45,958 nt of DNA. Source: Lachnospiraceae bacterium (GTDB lineage Bacteria; Bacillota; Clostridia; Lachnospirales; Lachnospiraceae). The notes below the pieces were generated by a model. The model searched no databases, was not told the DNA's origin, and saw only the letters and a list, made by a program, of their open reading frames with translations. The DNA lies in NCBI GenBank assembly GCA_022776445.1, contig JALFHZ010000189.1, positions 1-45,958 on the forward strand. Reading direction: 5' to 3'. Made by a program: the position numbers and the translations under genes. The number at the start of each line of letters is the position of its first letter. Positions within the stretch are counted from its first letter, which is position 1. Positions 1 to 7,634 of this stretch are shown piece after piece.

Positions 1-36
1 GGAATGCGGCTGTGGAATGACGGGAGGCGGTTTTAA

Positions 37-226
37 ATGGCGAATATCGTTATCGTAGGTGAGAACCAGGGCATAGGGTATCATATGGCAAAACGACCGC
101 TGGAGTAAAACCATTCTGAATACATAATGCCTGCCGCTGCACTTTTATGAGTGAGCCGGATAGTGATTATGATGTTTACCAGGATGTCATGGACGTCAAT
201 TTCTTCGGGCAGAGGAGAGAGCAGAG
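37..226 (+). pseudogene. Decayed short-chain dehydrogenase fragments
   Basis: An ATG at 37 opens a frame that reads as the N-terminus of an SDR oxidoreductase: a beta strand ANIVIVG followed by a glycine-rich ENQGIG nucleotide-binding turn, then a stop at 106-108. In another frame, from about 147, the text YDVYQDVMDVNFFG resembles the middle SDR strand that contains the conserved DVN. The gene is therefore frameshifted and internally deleted, with no catalytic Tyr-xxx-Lys left. It abuts an antitoxin tail, so this is a composite of gene relics. The identification rests on two short motifs. Confidence 0.5.
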
Positions 227-286
227 AAAGAAGGCTGGATTGATGTGGACGATTTGGAGAAAGAATTGGGGGTAAGCGAAGATTGA
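209..286 (+). pseudogene. C-terminal remnant of a type II antitoxin
   Basis: The frame ending at TGA 284-286 reads AEKEGWIDVDDLEKELGV before its last residues. This is the acidic tail seen in RelB/YefM-like antitoxins. No upstream DNA-binding part remains: the frame runs back into SDR-derived sequence. Its stop overlaps a TTG at 283-285 that begins the toxin-like frame, the translational overlap expected of an antitoxin-toxin pair. Function is presumably lost. Confidence 0.45.
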
Positions 287-633
287 AGTACAAACTGAAA
301 TACTCTCCAGATGCTAGTGATAAGCTCCGTGAACTTAAGAAGCAGATTACAAGTTCATATGGAAAAATGGTTTCTACAAGAATGGTATCAAAGCTTATGA
401 GTGAAATCAGAGGACTTCAAGAAAATCCTTAAAAAGGACCATCTGTTGAAGCTATGCTTGGAATTTCAACGCCCTATAGATTTCTTCATGTAGAACAAAA
501 TTATGCCTTTTATAGACTGTAAAACGATACTGTTTTTGTGACAGCTATTTTTATTGAGCGTGAAGACTTTATGTGGAGAATGTTCAGAGTGAATTTAAGA
601 ACCCAGGATAGTATTGATTTCTGGGGAGAATAA
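283..633 (+). pseudogene. RelE/ParE-family toxin pseudogene with two in-frame stops
   Basis: From TTG 283 one frame runs 116 codons and resembles a RelE/ParE superfamily mRNA interferase or gyrase toxin: LKYKLKYSPDASDKLRELKK at the N-terminus, then a core with TPYRFLHVEQNYAFYRL and a C-terminal strand with TAIFIEREDFMWRMFR. Two TAA codons at 430-432 and 520-522 interrupt it without changing frame. The length of about 116 codons matches the family, so the gene was inactivated by point mutation rather than truncation. The upstream antitoxin is only a tail, which suits loss of toxicity preceding or accompanying loss of the antitoxin. Confidence 0.7.
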
Positions 634-638
634 TAGCG

Positions 639-671
639 TGATAACACAATACTGATAACAATTTGATAACA
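639..671 (+). repeat. Three copies of TGATAACA
   Basis: TGATAACA occurs at 639-646, 653-660 and 664-671, just after the toxin remnant and before the IS66 fragment. Start-to-start spacing is 14 and 11 bases. It could be the relic of an operator or simply AT-rich repetition. Confidence 0.4.
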
Positions 672-944
672 TTAGCTCATACAGCACATGTGACTGGTGC
701 AGTTGAAACCAAATGGAGTCAAATCGTAACAGGAAGCCCTAACAAAAATGTTTAAGACATAAGTTAGGGAGTTTGAATGTATCTCACAGGCTTTCTTCCG
801 CAGCCGTCTGATCTGGTAATAAAAGTTGCTGCGCTGGATATGCTGCTGTTCACACCATGTTTTATCTGTCAGGCCGCTGGTGCGGCATTCCTGTATCAGG
901 TCCAGCCATTCCTGATCGGTGCGTCCTATACGTTTTTGAACCAT
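672..944 (-). pseudogene. tnpA: Truncated IS66-family TnpA (orf1) accessory protein
   Basis: Reading leftward from ATG 944, preceded by AAGGAG, the first 54 or so residues match IS66 accessory protein TnpA: an HTH-like segment with GRTDQEWLDLIQECR, the conserved GLTDKTWCEQQHI and the FYYQIRRLRKKACE core. After roughly position 780 the reading becomes unrelated, ending at 672, so the normal C-terminal half is replaced by foreign sequence. No tnpB or tnpC and no terminal inverted repeats are seen. It marks an old insertion at the edge of the decayed patch. Confidence 0.7.
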
Positions 945-1090
945 TCGTGACCAACTCCTTATGTGTGATGAGAGTGATTGGGACAGGTACAAAAACAGAT
1001 AGGAACCAAACTTGTCCAATGTCCTGAATCCGGAATGCGGTTATTGCGGGAAGTTTTGTGGCTGCTAAAAGAAATGATCAATATGTAAAG

Positions 1091-1131
1091 GGAGCCGAGG
1101 CTCCTATGCCCGTTTCCTATGGCATAGGAGC
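1091..1131 (-). terminator. Hairpins overlapping the brnQ stop codon
   Basis: Two inverted repeats follow each other. The arms at 1100-1110 and 1121-1131 are perfect (11 bp) and include the last codons and the TAG of brnQ. The second is the GGAGCC-GA-GGCTCC palindrome at 1091-1104. No long T tract follows on the minus strand, so this is a weak terminator or an mRNA 3'-end stabiliser. Confidence 0.5.
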
Positions 1132-2453
1132 AGCCCAAAAATCAGTCCGACTGCCGCAGGTGCCACCCATCCGAGATTGAGATGGAACCACGGAAGTGTG
1201 TTCTCTGCAAGTTTAAGGATATTGCCCAGGTGGAATCGGATCTGAAGTGACTCGGGCAGAGCTTTCAGGAAATCAAACACTGCTGCGATGAAGGTAAATG
1301 CCGTGACGCTGACATATACGTGCTTATCATGATGAAACAGTTTTCCGAAGAGGGCCATCAGGATCAGGGTGATCGACAGCGGATACAAAAGCATAAGAAC
1401 CGGAAGGCTGTAATTTATAATAGCTGAAAGCCCGACATTCGAGATACAGAAGGAAAATGTTGTAAAGAGGATTGCCCAGGTTTTGTAGGAGCATGTTTTA
1501 GGGAACATCCTTAAAAACGTTTCGGAGCAGCTTGTGACCAGACCAATGGAAGTTTTCAGGCAGGCAAAGGTAATGGTGACTGCAAGAACGATGCTGCCGG
1601 CACCTCCAAGATAATATCTGGAAATCTGTGCAAGTGCGATTCCGCCATTTTCTGAGAGTTCAAACAAGCCTCTGGATTGCGCGCCCATGAGAATCATGAG
1701 GGCATAGATCAGTGCCATGAGAACTCCTGTCATAATGCCGGATTGGAGAACCTGTCCGGAAACGTCAGAGTCCTCCTGGATGCCCATTCTGCGGACGATG
1801 TCGATCACTACGATGCCGAATGCGAGTCCGGCAATGGCATCCATGGTTCCGTAGCCTTCAATGATGGCAGAATACAGGACATGGCTCTGATAAGAAGGAT
1901 CCGGTTCCACCGAGAAAACGGCAGTGCCTGGATTCATGAGGGCAGCAATGACAAGCACAGCGAGGAAAAGCAAAAAAATCGGATTGATAATTTTCCCGAT
2001 CCAGACCGTAATATTTGCCGGACGAAGGGAAAAAAACAGCACGCATACAAAAAATACCAGTGAAAAAATAAACAGGGCGAGTGTTTCCGAACCAAAATCT
2101 CCAAGCATTGGCAGAATTCCGGCTGTAAATGAGGTGGTTGCGCACCTGGGAATGGCAAAAAACGGACCAATGGTCAGATAAAGAAGGCAGGTGAAAGCGT
2201 AACTGTATCTTTTTCCGACCTTGTCTGCCAGGGACTGGAGACCTTCCGAATGGGTATTTCCGATGGCTGCAACTCCTAAAATCGGCAGGCCGACGGCTGT
2301 AATGATAAATCCGAACATGGCAGGAATGATGTTGCGCCCGGCAAGCTGTCCCAGATGTACCGGAAATATTAAATTGCCGGCACCAAAGAACATGCCGAAT
2401 AATGTGCCGGCGACCAACAGTTTTTGCCTGAATGACAGTCTTTTTTTCTTCAT
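1104..2453 (-). CDS. brnQ: Branched-chain amino acid:cation symporter BrnQ
   Basis: This is an LIVCS-family (BrnQ) secondary transporter that imports Leu/Ile/Val with Na+ or H+ across the cytoplasmic membrane. Of 449 residues most form about twelve hydrophobic segments. The N-terminus carries the family hallmark GMFFGAGNLIFPVHLG, and a later segment reads GYGTMDAIAGLAFGIVV. The start is taken at the ATG at 2453 (KKKRLSFRQK), since the next in-frame ATG upstream abuts the AAGGAG and leaves no spacing. The gene is divergent from a LysR regulator, and the two share a promoter region with a 12-bp palindrome at 2474-2485, so LysR control is likely. Family is certain; substrate is from family knowledge. 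Confidence 0.93.
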   Translation of the reverse strand: MKKKRLSFRQKLLVAGTLFGMFFGAGNLIFPVHLGQLAGRNIIPAMFGFIITAVGLPILGVAAIGNTHSEGLQSLADKVGKRYSYAFTCLLYLTIGPFFAIPRCATTSFTAGILPMLGDFGSETLALFIFSLVFFVCVLFFSLRPANITVWIGKIINPIFLLFLAVLVIAALMNPGTAVFSVEPDPSYQSHVLYSAIIEGYGTMDAIAGLAFGIVVIDIVRRMGIQEDSDVSGQVLQSGIMTGVLMALIYALMILMGAQSRGLFELSENGGIALAQISRYYLGGAGSIVLAVTITFACLKTSIGLVTSCSETFLRMFPKTCSYKTWAILFTTFSFCISNVGLSAIINYSLPVLMLLYPLSITLILMALFGKLFHHDKHVYVSVTAFTFIAAVFDFLKALPESLQIRFHLGNILKLAENTLPWFHLNLGWVAPAAVGLIFGLLLCHRKRA

Positions 2454-2473
2454 ATCGATATTCATCTCCTTAT

Positions 2474-2485
2474 TAGAATATTCTA
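2474..2485. promoter_or_regulatory. Palindromic operator candidate TAGAATATTCTA
   Basis: A perfect 12-bp palindrome lies between the brnQ ribosome binding site and its predicted promoter. It may be a binding site for the divergent LysR-type regulator. This is inferred from position and symmetry only. Confidence 0.4.
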
Positions 2486-2494
2486 TCATCCGGC

Positions 2495-2523
2495 TTGAGA
2501 TTTTGGAAAACCGGAATTATAAT
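2495..2523 (+). promoter_or_regulatory. lysR promoter (TTGAGA-17-TATAAT)
   Basis: -35 TTGAGA at 2495-2500, a 17-base spacer and -10 TATAAT at 2518-2523, about 48 bases before the GTG start of the LysR gene. The -10 overlaps the -10 of the opposing brnQ promoter. Confidence 0.65.
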
Positions 2524-2544
2524 AGTTCCATGAAGAATTGTCAT
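2516..2544 (-). promoter_or_regulatory. brnQ promoter (ATGACA-17-TATAAT)
   Basis: On the minus strand, ATGACA (2544-2539), a 17-base spacer and TATAAT (2521-2516). Its -10 box shares four bases with the plus-strand -10 inside a quasi-palindrome at 2513-2529. The two promoters should therefore exclude each other. Confidence 0.6.
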
Positions 2545-2570
2545 ATACTATACGAAAGGAATATATTTAA

Positions 2571-3467
2571 GTGGACAGCAAGAAACTTGAAATTCTGGTG
2601 ACTGCTGTGGATCTTGGCAGTTTTACGAAGGCATCGGATGTGGTAGGTTATACACAATCCGGACTTACCCATATGATGGACACCCTGGAACGGGAAATAG
2701 GCATTCCGTTATTGAGAAGAAATCACAGTGGAATCGAACTGACGGAGTATGGGGTGAAGCTCATGCCGGCGATTCGGGAATTTCTCCGTGCAAATGCAAG
2801 ACTTGAGAATCAGATACAGGCGATCCGGGAAACCACCACAACGACCATACGAATTGCTGCTTACTCCAGTATCGCTATGCACTGGATGCCGGAGATCCTT
2901 TACCGTTTTCGCCGTCTGTGTCCAGATGTGAGGGTGGATTTACGAATGGTGGATCACGCACTGGAACCGTTTGAATTGTTGGAAGAGGGAAAAACGGATG
3001 TGATATTTGCCAGCAGGCAAAACTACAGCAGATGTGAATGGACGCCTCTTTATGATGATTTCATGTACGCAATTCTTCCGAAGGATTATCCTCTGACTGA
3101 TCGCAATACTTTTCCTCTGGAGGAGTTTTCGGGCAAGGAGTTTCTGATGCCGTATGGCAGATTTGATATCGATATCAATGCCGCAATGAAGCAGGTCGGG
3201 ATTAAACTGAATGTCAAGCCATCCTATGTAGATGATGAGACGGTGATCCGTATGGTTGGACGAGGGCTCGGCGTTTCCATGATGACTGAATTGATGATTC
3301 GAGGCAGAACGGATGATGTGTTATGTGTTCCGGTAAGTCCGGAGACCTTTCGGGAGCTGGGAATGGGGATCTATATGGGAGGAGACGTGACGGACAGTAT
3401 TCAGAAGCTGAAGGACTGTGTGCTGCAGTTTATCAAAGACCGCAAAATTTGTCGAAAAAAGTCTTGA
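2571..3467 (+). CDS. LysR-family transcriptional regulator
   Basis: A LysR-type regulator of 298 residues, the normal family length. Residues 1-60 form the winged helix-turn-helix (LVTAVDLGSFTKASDVVGYT, then REIGIPLLRRNHSGIELTEYG). From about residue 90 comes a periplasmic-binding-protein-like effector domain. Translation starts at GTG 2571, with GAAAGGA 10 bases upstream. It is divergent from brnQ, which is its most probable target together with itself. The co-inducer cannot be read from the sequence; a branched-chain amino acid or a related metabolite is a guess from the neighbour. Confidence 0.9.
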   Translation: MDSKKLEILVTAVDLGSFTKASDVVGYTQSGLTHMMDTLEREIGIPLLRRNHSGIELTEYGVKLMPAIREFLRANARLENQIQAIRETTTTTIRIAAYSSIAMHWMPEILYRFRRLCPDVRVDLRMVDHALEPFELLEEGKTDVIFASRQNYSRCEWTPLYDDFMYAILPKDYPLTDRNTFPLEEFSGKEFLMPYGRFDIDINAAMKQVGIKLNVKPSYVDDETVIRMVGRGLGVSMMTELMIRGRTDDVLCVPVSPETFRELGMGIYMGGDVTDSIQKLKDCVLQFIKDRKICRKKS

Positions 3468-3539
3468 CGGATCAACAAAAGTAATGCAAACTATAATAAA
3501 TGGTTTTCAAAACTACATTATGGGGCGAGGGCGTTTATT

Positions 3540-4373
3540 ATGGTTCAGATTATTACAGATTCTTCCACATTGTATACGGAAGAGGAAGCGAAAAGGGCAG
3601 GCTTTGAAGCAGTGCCGCTTTGCGTGCATATGGGAGACTTTGAGGGGCGTGATCTTCAGATTGATATGAAGCGGTATTATGAAGGAATTCGGAGCGGACA
3701 GATTCCGCAGTCTTCCCAGCCGCCGATTGGCGATGTGGTGGAAGTTTATGAAAAATATCCGGATGCGGATATTATTAATATCAGCATGGCGGATGGTCTG
3801 TCCGGGACGTATCAGGGTGCATGCAGCGCCAGAGAGATTGCGGAGCATAACAGCCGGATTACCGTATTCAACAGCCGGACTCTGTGCGGTCCCCATCGGT
3901 ATATGGTAGAACAGGCACAGAAGATGAAGCTGGAAGGCAGATCTGTGGAGGAGATTCTGGAATGGCTGAGGGAGAAAGCAGGACAGACAGAGTCATTTCT
4001 GATCCCGCAGGATTTCAATTTCTTAAAGCAGGGCGGACGGCTGACTCCGGTTGCTGCGGCTTTGGGGTCTGTTCTGAAACTGAAACCGGTGATGAAACTG
4101 ACGGATGACGGAAGAAAGCTGGACAAATTCAGTGTGAAGCGTACCATGTCTTCTGCAGTGAAGAGCATTATGGATTATCTGAAGGACAGAGAGCTTGGCA
4201 TGAAGCATATCCTTTATATTACACATGCGGATGCGAGGGAGGATGCACTTCAGATCCGGGATCTGTTTGAAAAGAGCTTCCAGGATCTTGAAATTCGGAT
4301 TATGGAACTCAGCCCGGTGTTTGTGGCACAGGGCGGGCCGAAATGTGTGGCAATTCAGTATATTGAGCGATAG
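3540..4373 (+). CDS. DegV-family fatty-acid-binding protein
   Basis: A cytosolic DegV-family protein of 277 residues. Members bind a fatty acid between two alpha/beta domains and, as FakB, present it to the kinase FakA for phosphorylation and entry into phospholipid synthesis. Diagnostic segments are IITDSSTLYTEEEAKRAG at the start, SSQPPIGDVVEVYEKYP near residue 58 and the loop around INISMADGLSGTYQ, which places the Ser that binds the carboxylate. The C-terminal domain has FLKQGGRLTP. No fakA lies nearby, so the FakB role is family inference. It starts 72 bases after the LysR gene with only a weak ribosome binding site, and is followed by its own terminator. Confidence 0.9.
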   Translation: MVQIITDSSTLYTEEEAKRAGFEAVPLCVHMGDFEGRDLQIDMKRYYEGIRSGQIPQSSQPPIGDVVEVYEKYPDADIINISMADGLSGTYQGACSAREIAEHNSRITVFNSRTLCGPHRYMVEQAQKMKLEGRSVEEILEWLREKAGQTESFLIPQDFNFLKQGGRLTPVAAALGSVLKLKPVMKLTDDGRKLDKFSVKRTMSSAVKSIMDYLKDRELGMKHILYITHADAREDALQIRDLFEKSFQDLEIRIMELSPVFVAQGGPKCVAIQYIER

Positions 4374-4388
4374 GTTCTGTACATAGAG

Positions 4389-4435
4389 CGGCGGAAGGCT
4401 GCGGAGTAATCCGGGCATTCTGCCGTTTTTTGTTT
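4389..4435 (+). terminator. Intrinsic terminator after degV
   Basis: An 8-bp stem (CGGCGGAA at 4389-4396 against TTCTGCCG at 4418-4425, one G-T pair) is followed directly by TTTTTTGTTT. It ends the lysR/degV transcripts. Confidence 0.7.
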
Positions 4436-4549
4436 GTTCCATTGTGATCGCGGCTCCTATGCTTGTTATTTCACGGGAAATATAGTATTCTGTATCTGTT
4501 CGGGATTACTGCGTGAATATGGATACAGCATAAGTTGAGGAGGTTGGCA

Positions 4550-4591
4550 ATGAAAAACAGAAGAAATCGGGCAATGGAAGGAGACCAATGA
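4550..4591 (+). CDS. 13-codon leader ORF coupled to yaaA
   Basis: ATG 4550 is preceded by a strong GAGGAGG and opens a frame of 13 codons (MKNRRNRAMEGDQ) whose TGA overlaps the ATG of yaaA (ATGA arrangement, 4588-4591). The peptide is short and basic. The ribosome binding site of yaaA lies inside it, so translation of the leader could set initiation at yaaA by coupling. Whether the peptide itself has a role cannot be told. Confidence 0.4.
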   Translation: MKNRRNRAMEGDQ

Positions 4592-5370
4592 TGCTGCGCA
4601 TTATGATTTCACCGGCGAAAAAGATGCACGCGGCGGATGATCTGCCGGTTCCGGCGACGGTGCCGCTTTTTCTGGATCATACAGAAGCATTGAAACAGTA
4701 TCTGCAGGAACTGGATTACGGGACTTTGAAAGGCATCTGGAAGTGTAATGATGCGATTGCGGCGCAGAACGTGGAGCGTCTGCGGGACATGTGTCTGACC
4801 GGGCGTGTGACGCCTGCGGTAATGGCATATGATGGGATTCAGTATCAGCATATGGCACCGGAGGTGATGACCAGGGAACAGCTTTCCTATATCGGCAGGC
4901 ATCTCTATATTCTTTCCGGGTTTTATGGAGTCCTGCATGCCTTTGACGGCGTGGTTCCTTACCGGCTGGAGATGCAGGCGAAGCTTGACTGGAAGCACGG
5001 CGCGGAGCATGTGACCAGCCTGTATGATTACTGGGGAGACCGGCTGTACCGGGTACTGACGGAACCTGAGGCAGAAAAAACAGATCCGGTTACGATCGTG
5101 AATCTGGCTTCAAAGGAATACAGCAAAGCCGTGGAGCCGTGGCTGAAGCCGGACGATTCCGTGATCACCTGTGTATTCGGAGAAGAAAAGGACGGTGCAG
5201 TAAAGGTAAAAGCAACTGCTGCGAAGATGGCGCGGGGATCCATGGTGCGGTATATGGCTGAGTGTCAGGCAGAGCATATCGATCAGCTGAAGGGATTTGA
5301 CCGGATGGGATATCAGTATCAGGAATGTTTTTCCGATATACATACGCTGGTATTTACCAGAAAAATATGA
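4588..5370 (+). CDS. yaaA: YaaA-family peroxide-stress protein (UPF0246)
   Basis: A 260-residue protein of the YaaA/DUF328 family. In E. coli YaaA limits intracellular free iron during hydrogen peroxide stress and binds DNA; its biochemical activity in Clostridia is not established. Typical segments are MISPAKKM at the N-terminus, YDGIQYQHM near residue 75, LYILSGFYGVLHAFDGVVPYRLEM around 110-133, and a C-terminal VNLASKEYSKAV. Length equals the family norm. The start overlaps the stop of a 13-codon leader. The gene stands alone between a terminator and a transporter. Confidence 0.92.
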   Translation: MMLRIMISPAKKMHAADDLPVPATVPLFLDHTEALKQYLQELDYGTLKGIWKCNDAIAAQNVERLRDMCLTGRVTPAVMAYDGIQYQHMAPEVMTREQLSYIGRHLYILSGFYGVLHAFDGVVPYRLEMQAKLDWKHGAEHVTSLYDYWGDRLYRVLTEPEAEKTDPVTIVNLASKEYSKAVEPWLKPDDSVITCVFGEEKDGAVKVKATAAKMARGSMVRYMAECQAEHIDQLKGFDRMGYQYQECFSDIHTLVFTRKI

Positions 5371-5431
5371 TAAGATACCAGGGGTAACACGATAGTATCA
5401 GGAAACTAATAAAATGGGGAGAAGTATTGGG

Positions 5432-6793
5432 ATGAAACAAAGAGAGAAGTTTGGGTCCAGGCTTGGATTCCTTCTGCTGTCGGCAGGATGTGCCATTGGA
5501 ATCGGAAATGTATGGAGGTTTCCATATCTGGTTGGTCAGAACGGGGGCGGTGCTTTTGTGCTCTGCTATCTGATTTTCCTGGCCATTTTCGGTGTACCGA
5601 TATTGTCCATGGAGTTTGCGGTCGGACGTGCCAGCCGCAAGAGCCCGGTCAGAGCTTATCAGGAGTTGGAGAAGCCGGGGACGAAGTGGCATCTGCACGG
5701 ATATGTGGCACTGGTCGGCAATTATGTGCTGATGATGTTTTATACGACGGTAGCCGGATGGATGCTTTATTTCTTTTATGGATTTCTGACCGGCAAATTT
5801 ACCGGACTGGATGCCGCACAGGTCAGCGGTCTGTTTGGAGAGATGCTTGCAAGTCCGTCCATCAATGTATTCTGGATGGTTGTAGTCGTGGTATGCGGCG
5901 TTCTGGTATGTTCCATGGGACTGCAGAAGGGAGTTGAGCGGATTACGAAGAATATGATGCTCTGTCTTCTTCTGCTGATGGTTGTGATGGCGGTTCACGG
6001 TATTCTGCTGGAAGGCGGTGTGGAAGGACTGAAATTCTATCTGCTTCCGGATCTTCAGAAGATGCGGGAAGCCGGAATCGGAAAAGTGATTGCCGCTGCC
6101 ATGAACCAGTCGTTCTTTACGCTGAGTCTCGGCATCGGTGCCATGGCGATTTTCGGAAGTTATCTGGATAATTCACATACGCTTCTGGGGGAAGCAGTGA
6201 ATGTGGCGGTGCTGGATACGTTTGTGGCGGTTGTTGCCGGTCTGATTATTTTCCCGGCGTGCTTTGCTTTCGGTGTGAGTCCGGACAGCGGTCCGAGCCT
6301 GATTTTCATTACCCTTCCAAATGTTTTTATCTCTATGACAGGCGGGCGAATCTGGGGAACACTGTTTTTTGTGTTTATGTCGTTTGCGGCGTTTTCTACG
6401 GTGATTGCCGTATTTGAGAACATCATTGCCTGCGATATGGAACTGTTTAATATAGACAGAAAGAAATCGGCGTGTCTGAATCTGGTTCTGATTATCTTTC
6501 TGTCTCTGCCCTGTGCACTGGGATACAATCTGCTGAGCGGACTGGAACCGCTGGGACCGCGGTCTGCGATTCTGGATCTGGAGGATTATGTTGTCAGCAA
6601 CTGGCTGCTGCCTCTGGGATCGTTGATCTATCTTCTGTTCTGTACCTGGAATTTCGGATGGGGATTTGAGAATTTCCGTGCCGAGGCCAACCAGGGTACG
6701 GGATTAAAAGTGCCGGTCTGGATGTACGGTTATGTGAAATTTGTGGTGCCGCTGATGATTCTGGTGGTATTTCTGCAGGGGATTATAAAATAA
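5432..6793 (+). CDS. Neurotransmitter:sodium symporter family transporter
   Basis: A bacterial SNF/NSS-family (LeuT-fold) Na+-dependent transporter of 453 residues with about eleven membrane segments, within the usual range for prokaryotic members. TM1 contains the sodium/substrate-binding stretch LLLSAGCAIGIGNVWRFPY, followed by NGGGAFVLCYL. LeuT-type members take up amino acids; tryptophan, tyrosine and methionine specificities are known, and none can be assigned here. ATG 5432 is chosen because GGGGAGAAG precedes it at good spacing; an in-frame ATG 18 bases upstream would place the GGGGAG inside the gene. A HAD phosphatase follows 51 bases later. Confidence 0.93.
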   Translation: MKQREKFGSRLGFLLLSAGCAIGIGNVWRFPYLVGQNGGGAFVLCYLIFLAIFGVPILSMEFAVGRASRKSPVRAYQELEKPGTKWHLHGYVALVGNYVLMMFYTTVAGWMLYFFYGFLTGKFTGLDAAQVSGLFGEMLASPSINVFWMVVVVVCGVLVCSMGLQKGVERITKNMMLCLLLLMVVMAVHGILLEGGVEGLKFYLLPDLQKMREAGIGKVIAAAMNQSFFTLSLGIGAMAIFGSYLDNSHTLLGEAVNVAVLDTFVAVVAGLIIFPACFAFGVSPDSGPSLIFITLPNVFISMTGGRIWGTLFFVFMSFAAFSTVIAVFENIIACDMELFNIDRKKSACLNLVLIIFLSLPCALGYNLLSGLEPLGPRSAILDLEDYVVSNWLLPLGSLIYLLFCTWNFGWGFENFRAEANQGTGLKVPVWMYGYVKFVVPLMILVVFLQGIIK

Positions 6794-6795
6794 CT

Positions 6796-6830
6796 GCCTG
6801 TGGAAGCAGGCGTGAGCGGATCACTGCTCA
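6796..6830 (+). other. Tandem hairpins between transporter and HAD gene
   Basis: Two small stems follow each other: GCCTG/CAGGC at 6796-6811 and TGAGC/GCTCA at 6813-6830. Neither has a T tract. They probably act as a processing or stabilising element in a shared transcript. Confidence 0.4.
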
Positions 6831-6844
6831 GAAGGGAGATATAT

Positions 6845-7498
6845 ATGATTCGATGCTGTATTTTTGACCTGGACGGTACGCTTCTGAATACGATTGAAGC
6901 GCTGACTTTTACGACGAACCTGACACTGGAGCATTTCGGATATCCGCCGGTGGATGAGACACATGTGAAACAGTTTGTCGGTGATGGCTACAAAGTGCTG
7001 ATTGAGCGTGCGCTGAAGCACAGCGGAGATGAGCAGCTGGTTCATTATGAAGAAGGGCTGCGGGTCTATACGGAAGTATTTGCGAAGCACTGTATGTATC
7101 ATGTGCGGCCGTATGAAGGGATACCGGAGCTGCTGGAGCAGCTGAAGGCAAAAGGCATCCGGATCGCTGTTTTATCCAACAAACCGCATGAGCGGACCGT
7201 GGAGAATATTGAGACGATCTTCGGAAAAGGGTATTTTGATATTGTGGCGGGAGAGCAGCCTGGCATTCCGAAGAAGCCGGATCCGGCGGGCGTGCGGCGG
7301 ATTCTGGAACAGTTCGGAGAGACACCGGAGCACTGTCTGTATTTTGGAGACACCAATACAGATATGAAAACCGGTCTGGGAGCCGGCCTGATAACCGTGG
7401 GAGTGACCTGGGGATTCCGTGACCGTGCGGAGCTGGAGTCGTTCCATCCGCAGTATGTGATTGACCGTCCGGAGGAGGTTTTTCGGCGCATCCTGTAA
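6845..7498 (+). CDS. HAD-superfamily phosphatase (phosphoglycolate phosphatase-like)
   Basis: A cytosolic HAD subfamily IA hydrolase of 217 residues. Motif I is FDLDGTLLNT (nucleophile Asp and acid-base Asp), motif II the VLSNK stretch, motif III the Lys in KKPDP, and motif IV YFGDTNTDM. A helical cap follows motif I. The closest functional class is phosphoglycolate/5'-nucleotide-type phosphatase (Gph/PpaX-like), but substrates of this group are promiscuous and not readable. AAGGGAG lies nine bases before ATG 6845. The spacing to the symporter suggests co-transcription. Confidence 0.88.
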   Translation: MIRCCIFDLDGTLLNTIEALTFTTNLTLEHFGYPPVDETHVKQFVGDGYKVLIERALKHSGDEQLVHYEEGLRVYTEVFAKHCMYHVRPYEGIPELLEQLKAKGIRIAVLSNKPHERTVENIETIFGKGYFDIVAGEQPGIPKKPDPAGVRRILEQFGETPEHCLYFGDTNTDMKTGLGAGLITVGVTWGFRDRAELESFHPQYVIDRPEEVFRRIL

Positions 7499-7530
7499 CG
7501 GTCACTCTGGGTTTTAAGAAAAAATGGTAC

Positions 7531-7558
7531 TTGAATAATCTGAAAAATAAGATATAAT
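7531..7558 (+). promoter_or_regulatory. Promoter of the amino-acid ABC operon (TTGAAT-16-TATAAT)
   Basis: -35 TTGAAT at 7531-7536 and -10 TATAAT at 7553-7558 with a 16-base spacer, about 70 bases before the lipoprotein ribosome binding site. Confidence 0.7.
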
Positions 7559-7634
7559 GAATACTTGATAAGCAACTAATATTTATGCACATTATTCATT
7601 CTTTGTGAATATATGCAAAATGAGGAGGATTATT

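Noticed and set aside
6796-6830. Two adjacent hairpins considered as a second ANTAR target
   Set aside because: The first loop is TGGAAG and the second is eight bases, so neither has A at 1 and G at 4 of a hexaloop, and no terminator follows.
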